Positions 60,596 to 64,000 of a stretch of 64,000 nt of DNA are shown here, piece after piece; position 1 is the first letter of the stretch, and each line of letters begins with the position of its first letter. This DNA comes from Davidsoniella eucalypti (Eukaryota > Ascomycota > Sordariomycetes > Microascales > Ceratocystidaceae). A program made the translations under genes and the position numbers. The notes under the pieces were generated by a model, which was not told the origin of the DNA, made no database searches, and saw nothing but the letters and a program-made list of their open reading frames with translations. Location: positions 1 through 64,000 of the forward strand of contig RMBW01000018.1 in assembly GCA_004009845.1 (NCBI GenBank), given 5' to 3'.

Positions 60596-63500
60596 ATGCC
60601 CGTCGCTATGGCTGCCGCTTCTCAGCAGATGCACATGCTGCATCTGCCCATGACCGCGCAACCGCCCGGTACCTTTTCGCCCGGCACCAAGATCCAGGTC
60701 GGCAGCCACCGTATCGTTATCCAGAAATACCTGTCCGAGGGTGGCTTTGCCCACGTGTATCTCGTCAAGCTGCCACAGCCCGCCAACGGCTCCGATATTG
60801 CCGTGCTCAAGCGGGTGGCCGTGCCTGACAAGGAAACTCTCAAGGGCATGCGCATCGAGGTCGAGACGATGAAGCGCCTCAAGGGCCACAAGCCCATTGT
60901 GACGTACATGGACTCTCACGCCTCAGAGATGCAGGGTGGCGGCTACGAGGTCTTTCTGCTCATGGAGTACTGTAATGGCGGCGGTCTGATTGACTTCATG
61001 AACACCCGCCTACAGCACCGCCTGACTGAGCCCGAGATTCTCAAGATCTTTAGTGATGTTACCGAGGGCGTTGCCTGTATGCACTACCTGAAGCCACCGT
61101 TGCTGCACCGCGATCTCAAAGTCGAGAACGTCCTGATCCTCAACAACCCCGACGGCACCAAACGCTTCAAGGTTTGCGACTTTGGCTCGGCTGCTGCCCC
61201 GCGCAAGGCCCCCACCACTATTGAAGAGTGTCGTCAGATCGACGATGACATCCAGAGACACACCACTATGCAGTACCGCAGTCCAGAAATGGTCGATGTG
61301 TACCGCAAGCAACCTATAGACGAGAAGTCGGATATCTGGGCCCTCGGCGTCTTGCTGTACAAGCTGTGCTACTACACCACCCCGTTCGAGGACCAGGGCC
61401 AGCTGGCTATCCTCAATGCCAGTCTGCGCTTTCCTAGCTATCCCCAGTTCTCCGACCGTCTGCGGAATCTAATAGGTAAACCTCTTTGAACGCTAACACT
61501 TAGCTAACTGTGTGCCGGTTTGTCATTCTGTAGCAATCACTAACCCTTATATGATTGTATAGCCGCTATGTTGCGTGAAACTCCTTCTGCTCGACCAAAC
61601 ATCTACCAAGTTCTTAAGGAATCCTGCCGTATGCAGGGTATCGAGGTACCCATCCACGACATATACACGAACAGCCCTACTCCCGACCAACCACAGGCCA
61701 GTGCCACCAGTGCTGCCGCAACTCAGTCTAAAGCTTCAGTTGGTGTTTCTATATCTTATCAAGCTCCGGTGAAGCAGGTTCTTCCCGATATCGTGCCTAT
61801 GAGACGCGGCCGGCCGACGTCTACAACACCAGCTTCAGTTCTTGTGTCCCCAAATTCTAGCTTAAAGCCCAATCCCTCGCCTATGTGTGTCGTTAGCGGT
61901 GACCCCTTTGTGGCCCTGGACGGTGGCAAGAGTAGTACGACGCCCACGTCTGCTAAAATCGGGCCCAAGCCTGCTCCAATTTCATCTCCTTCGGCCGCAA
62001 TAAATCCGCCAGATGAGCTATCTGCTAGGTTTCCTACCGTGGACCAGTTCGCATTGCTCCACGACCAAGGCGGAAAGTTTGACTTTGATTCACAACCGTC
62101 TGCGAGGGGCTTTGATACAATGGTTTCTGAAAAGCTTTCTGATGAGGTGTTTGTGTCTTCACGGGTGGTAAAACCTACCACGCCAGGAATTGCTGATGTT
62201 ATGCGTTCTAGCCCGGTTGCTGCTAGACCTACTCCTAACCCTTCTAATGAAATGAGCAAGGCACACGCAATCATCGCTAGAAACCCTGAGCTACAAGCCA
62301 TCTCATCACAAGGCTCTTCGTATAATTCTTCCGTAACTTCCAAACCATCCATGGTTTCGATTGGAACAATGACTACTGACGACGAGCTTGTCCGGCCATC
62401 ACTATATCGTTACCCCACATCTTCGGAGACGAAGCCGACGTCCTCAATATCCGAAATTCACCCAATTGGGTCATCTAGGACTGCTTCTGCACATACCCGC
62501 ATTCCATCCTCTTCGAGACCATCCTTGGAATCTTCAAGACCACCAATTGATCTTTTGGATGTTACCCCGCCATCCGGTTCCAGACCGAGACCAGTTAGTA
62601 CGCATCTCGAATCGAACCTGGAATTTTTGCGAGAAAAAGAACGAGAACGGGCATCTTTGGATAAGGGATCGCGCCGGTCTTCTGATAAGGGGTCACGACT
62701 ATCCTTAGATAAAGTGAGGTCATCCACTGATCTGGGAGGAGATGACTTGGAATACTTGCGCCAAGGTGAAGAGTCTGAAGCCAAGTCTAGTAAGCGCAGC
62801 AGCTTCTCACTTTCTGGAACCAAGAATATCCTATCCGGCAAATTTGGTGATGCTTTCAAGCGTTTTGAAAGCCATCATGGCCCGTCTTCCAAGTCTCAGC
62901 CCCCAGCTCGCACGCCATCGCCTATGAAAGATGCGGCGCGCGACTTGACACCGATTGCTGGATCAGAAGCCACCGATGGTCGTTCCGATGATGGTCGTGC
63001 GTCAGATGATGAATCCGATATGACACCCGAAATGCGACGCGAGTTTGAGCGTCTTCAACTCGTAGAAGAAGAGCGGCGTGTAGAAGCTGCGCAAGCTGAG
63101 TACCGCCGCCGTCTTACGGAGCGGGAAAGTGGAGGTTCTGCATCCCCATCAGCAGACTCTTCCAAAGTTCCGGCACCCACTCGCGCAGTTACCATCCAAC
63201 ATCGTGTCCAGAGTCTTCTAAATGAAGATCAACGCAGTATGCCCGTACAACGGACAGCTCAAGGCTACGGCCGGTACACAGACACGACAGCGACGCAATC
63301 TTCACCACAGAACAAGGGTGTAGCCGATAAGCCAGTCACCGATATCCCACGCAAGCCTATCCGCGTGAAGACGTCCGAGACGCAACTCTACGCAAAACAT
63401 GATCTTGCTACAGGCGCATCGGGAGTTTCAGTTGCTAGCTCGCGGCCGACAGTACCGCCAAAACCGGTAGCTCCGCGAAAGCCTGGCCATCTGAACGGTA

Positions 63501-63688
63501 TGCCAACTGGTAGGGCTCCGTCTCCGACAAAGAGTCTTGCGCCGGCGCAGCCCATCATAGCGTCGGTGACGGCAGAGTCGGGGAATGGCACGAGACTGAC
63601 TGATCCAGATTATCTCGGCGATTTTTCAAAGCGGTATCCTAGTCTGAGCGCTATTGAACTGGTTGACATGGATCTAGATAAGAAATAG
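60596..63688 (+). CDS. Ark1/Prk1 family (NAK, AAK1-like) serine/threonine kinase
   Basis: Exons 60596-61475 and 61563-63688 (87-nt intron, phase 1) encode about 1001 residues. A nearer acceptor at 61532 would run into a stop, so the distal one is used. The kinase domain is N-terminal (about 38-315): LSEGGFAHVYLV glycine loop, AVLKRV with catalytic Lys72, LLHRDLKVENVL (His171-Asp173), CDFGSAAAP (Asp195-Gly197) and TTMQYRSPEMVD. The DFGSA and MQYRSPEM sequences are typical of the NAK family. In yeasts, Ark1/Prk1 phosphorylate endocytic coat proteins such as Pan1 and Sla1 at actin patches. The long C-terminal region (about 320-1001) is disordered, rich in Ser/Pro with PxxP-like motifs and a short coiled coil (VEEERRVEAAQAEYRRRL). 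Confidence 0.93.
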
Positions 63689-64000
63689 ACCTAGAGCTCG
63701 GCAGTGTTCCTCTCCTCCTTCCCTCTTCTTATTTACTATTTGTTTAGTTCTTGTCGTGATGGATATTACGAAAGTGATGGTACATGGTTTAACGCCAACG
63801 ATATATGATGAGCGTGTGTGATTCGATCGTTCCTTTCTTGCTTCTCTTCTCTATCTATCATTTCCATTTATTCTTATATTTTCAACAAAGGTTGCTCTAT
63901 AACAATTGTCTCTCTTCTCTTCTTAAGCGTGGGTTTTAGGACTTGGTCTCAGTAGATTTGACGTCGAACGGCTTATGCTAGTCAATATGGTAACGACGCT
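63689..64000. other. 3' flank at the right window edge
   Basis: T/C-rich sequence after the kinase stop codon, likely 3' UTR and terminator. No gene is visible before the window ends. Confidence 0.6.

Noticed and set aside
61532..61562. Nearer splice acceptor (CTGTAG) for the NAK kinase intron
   Set aside because: Using it leads to an in-frame TAG just before the distal acceptor; the distal site restores AAMLRETPSARP, which fits the kinase family.

Overview
The window is nuclear DNA of a filamentous ascomycete (Pezizomycotina). Genes are dense and carry few introns. The introns are short (55-90 nt, one of 400 nt) with GTAAGT or GTATGT donors and CTAAC branch sites. The mix of a HET-domain gene, a siderophore transporter, a FunK1 kinase, a CE5 (cutinase-family) protein and a fungal NAK kinase points the same way. 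I cannot assign a genus.

Layout. Positions 1-4240 hold no gene I can support, only AT-rich DNA and a repeat relic. Positions 4241-11028 carry two accessory genes on the minus strand: a HET-domain incompatibility-type protein and a siderophore-iron transporter whose leader holds two tandem 36-bp units, each with a perfect iron-GATA-factor site. About 3.6 kb of AT-rich DNA follows. A housekeeping block runs from 14.6 to 44.1 kb: THO complex subunit 1 fused to a guanylate-kinase-like domain (minus), Aquarius/Cwf11 (plus), eIF4G (plus), the DNA polymerase alpha catalytic subunit (minus), a mitochondrial PPR protein (plus) and a RING-LON protein (minus). THOC1 and Aquarius share a divergent promoter; so do Pol alpha and the PPR gene, and the latter carries MCB-like cell-cycle motifs and an inverted pair of telobox motifs.

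Positions 44.1-60 kb form a second accessory region of small genes with mostly unknown roles. It holds three dispersed members of the interferon-induced 6-16 (IFI6/IFI27, ISG12-like) family, a small two-helix membrane protein, an orphan with a nuclear-localisation-like tail, a GPI-anchored CE5 protein that has lost its catalytic Ser and His, a secreted 12-cysteine protein, and a FunK1 kinase broken by a frameshift and a stop. Relics of one repeat family lie near both accessory regions. The window ends with an Ark1/Prk1 (NAK-family) kinase.

The points most worth following are: the IFI6/27-like set, whose three members share a phase-1 intron at the same residue; the THOC1-guanylate-kinase fusion; a 1080-nt stop-free in-frame stretch with splice sites inside eIF4G (possible exitron); the CE5 pseudoenzyme; and the tandem iron-GATA sites.
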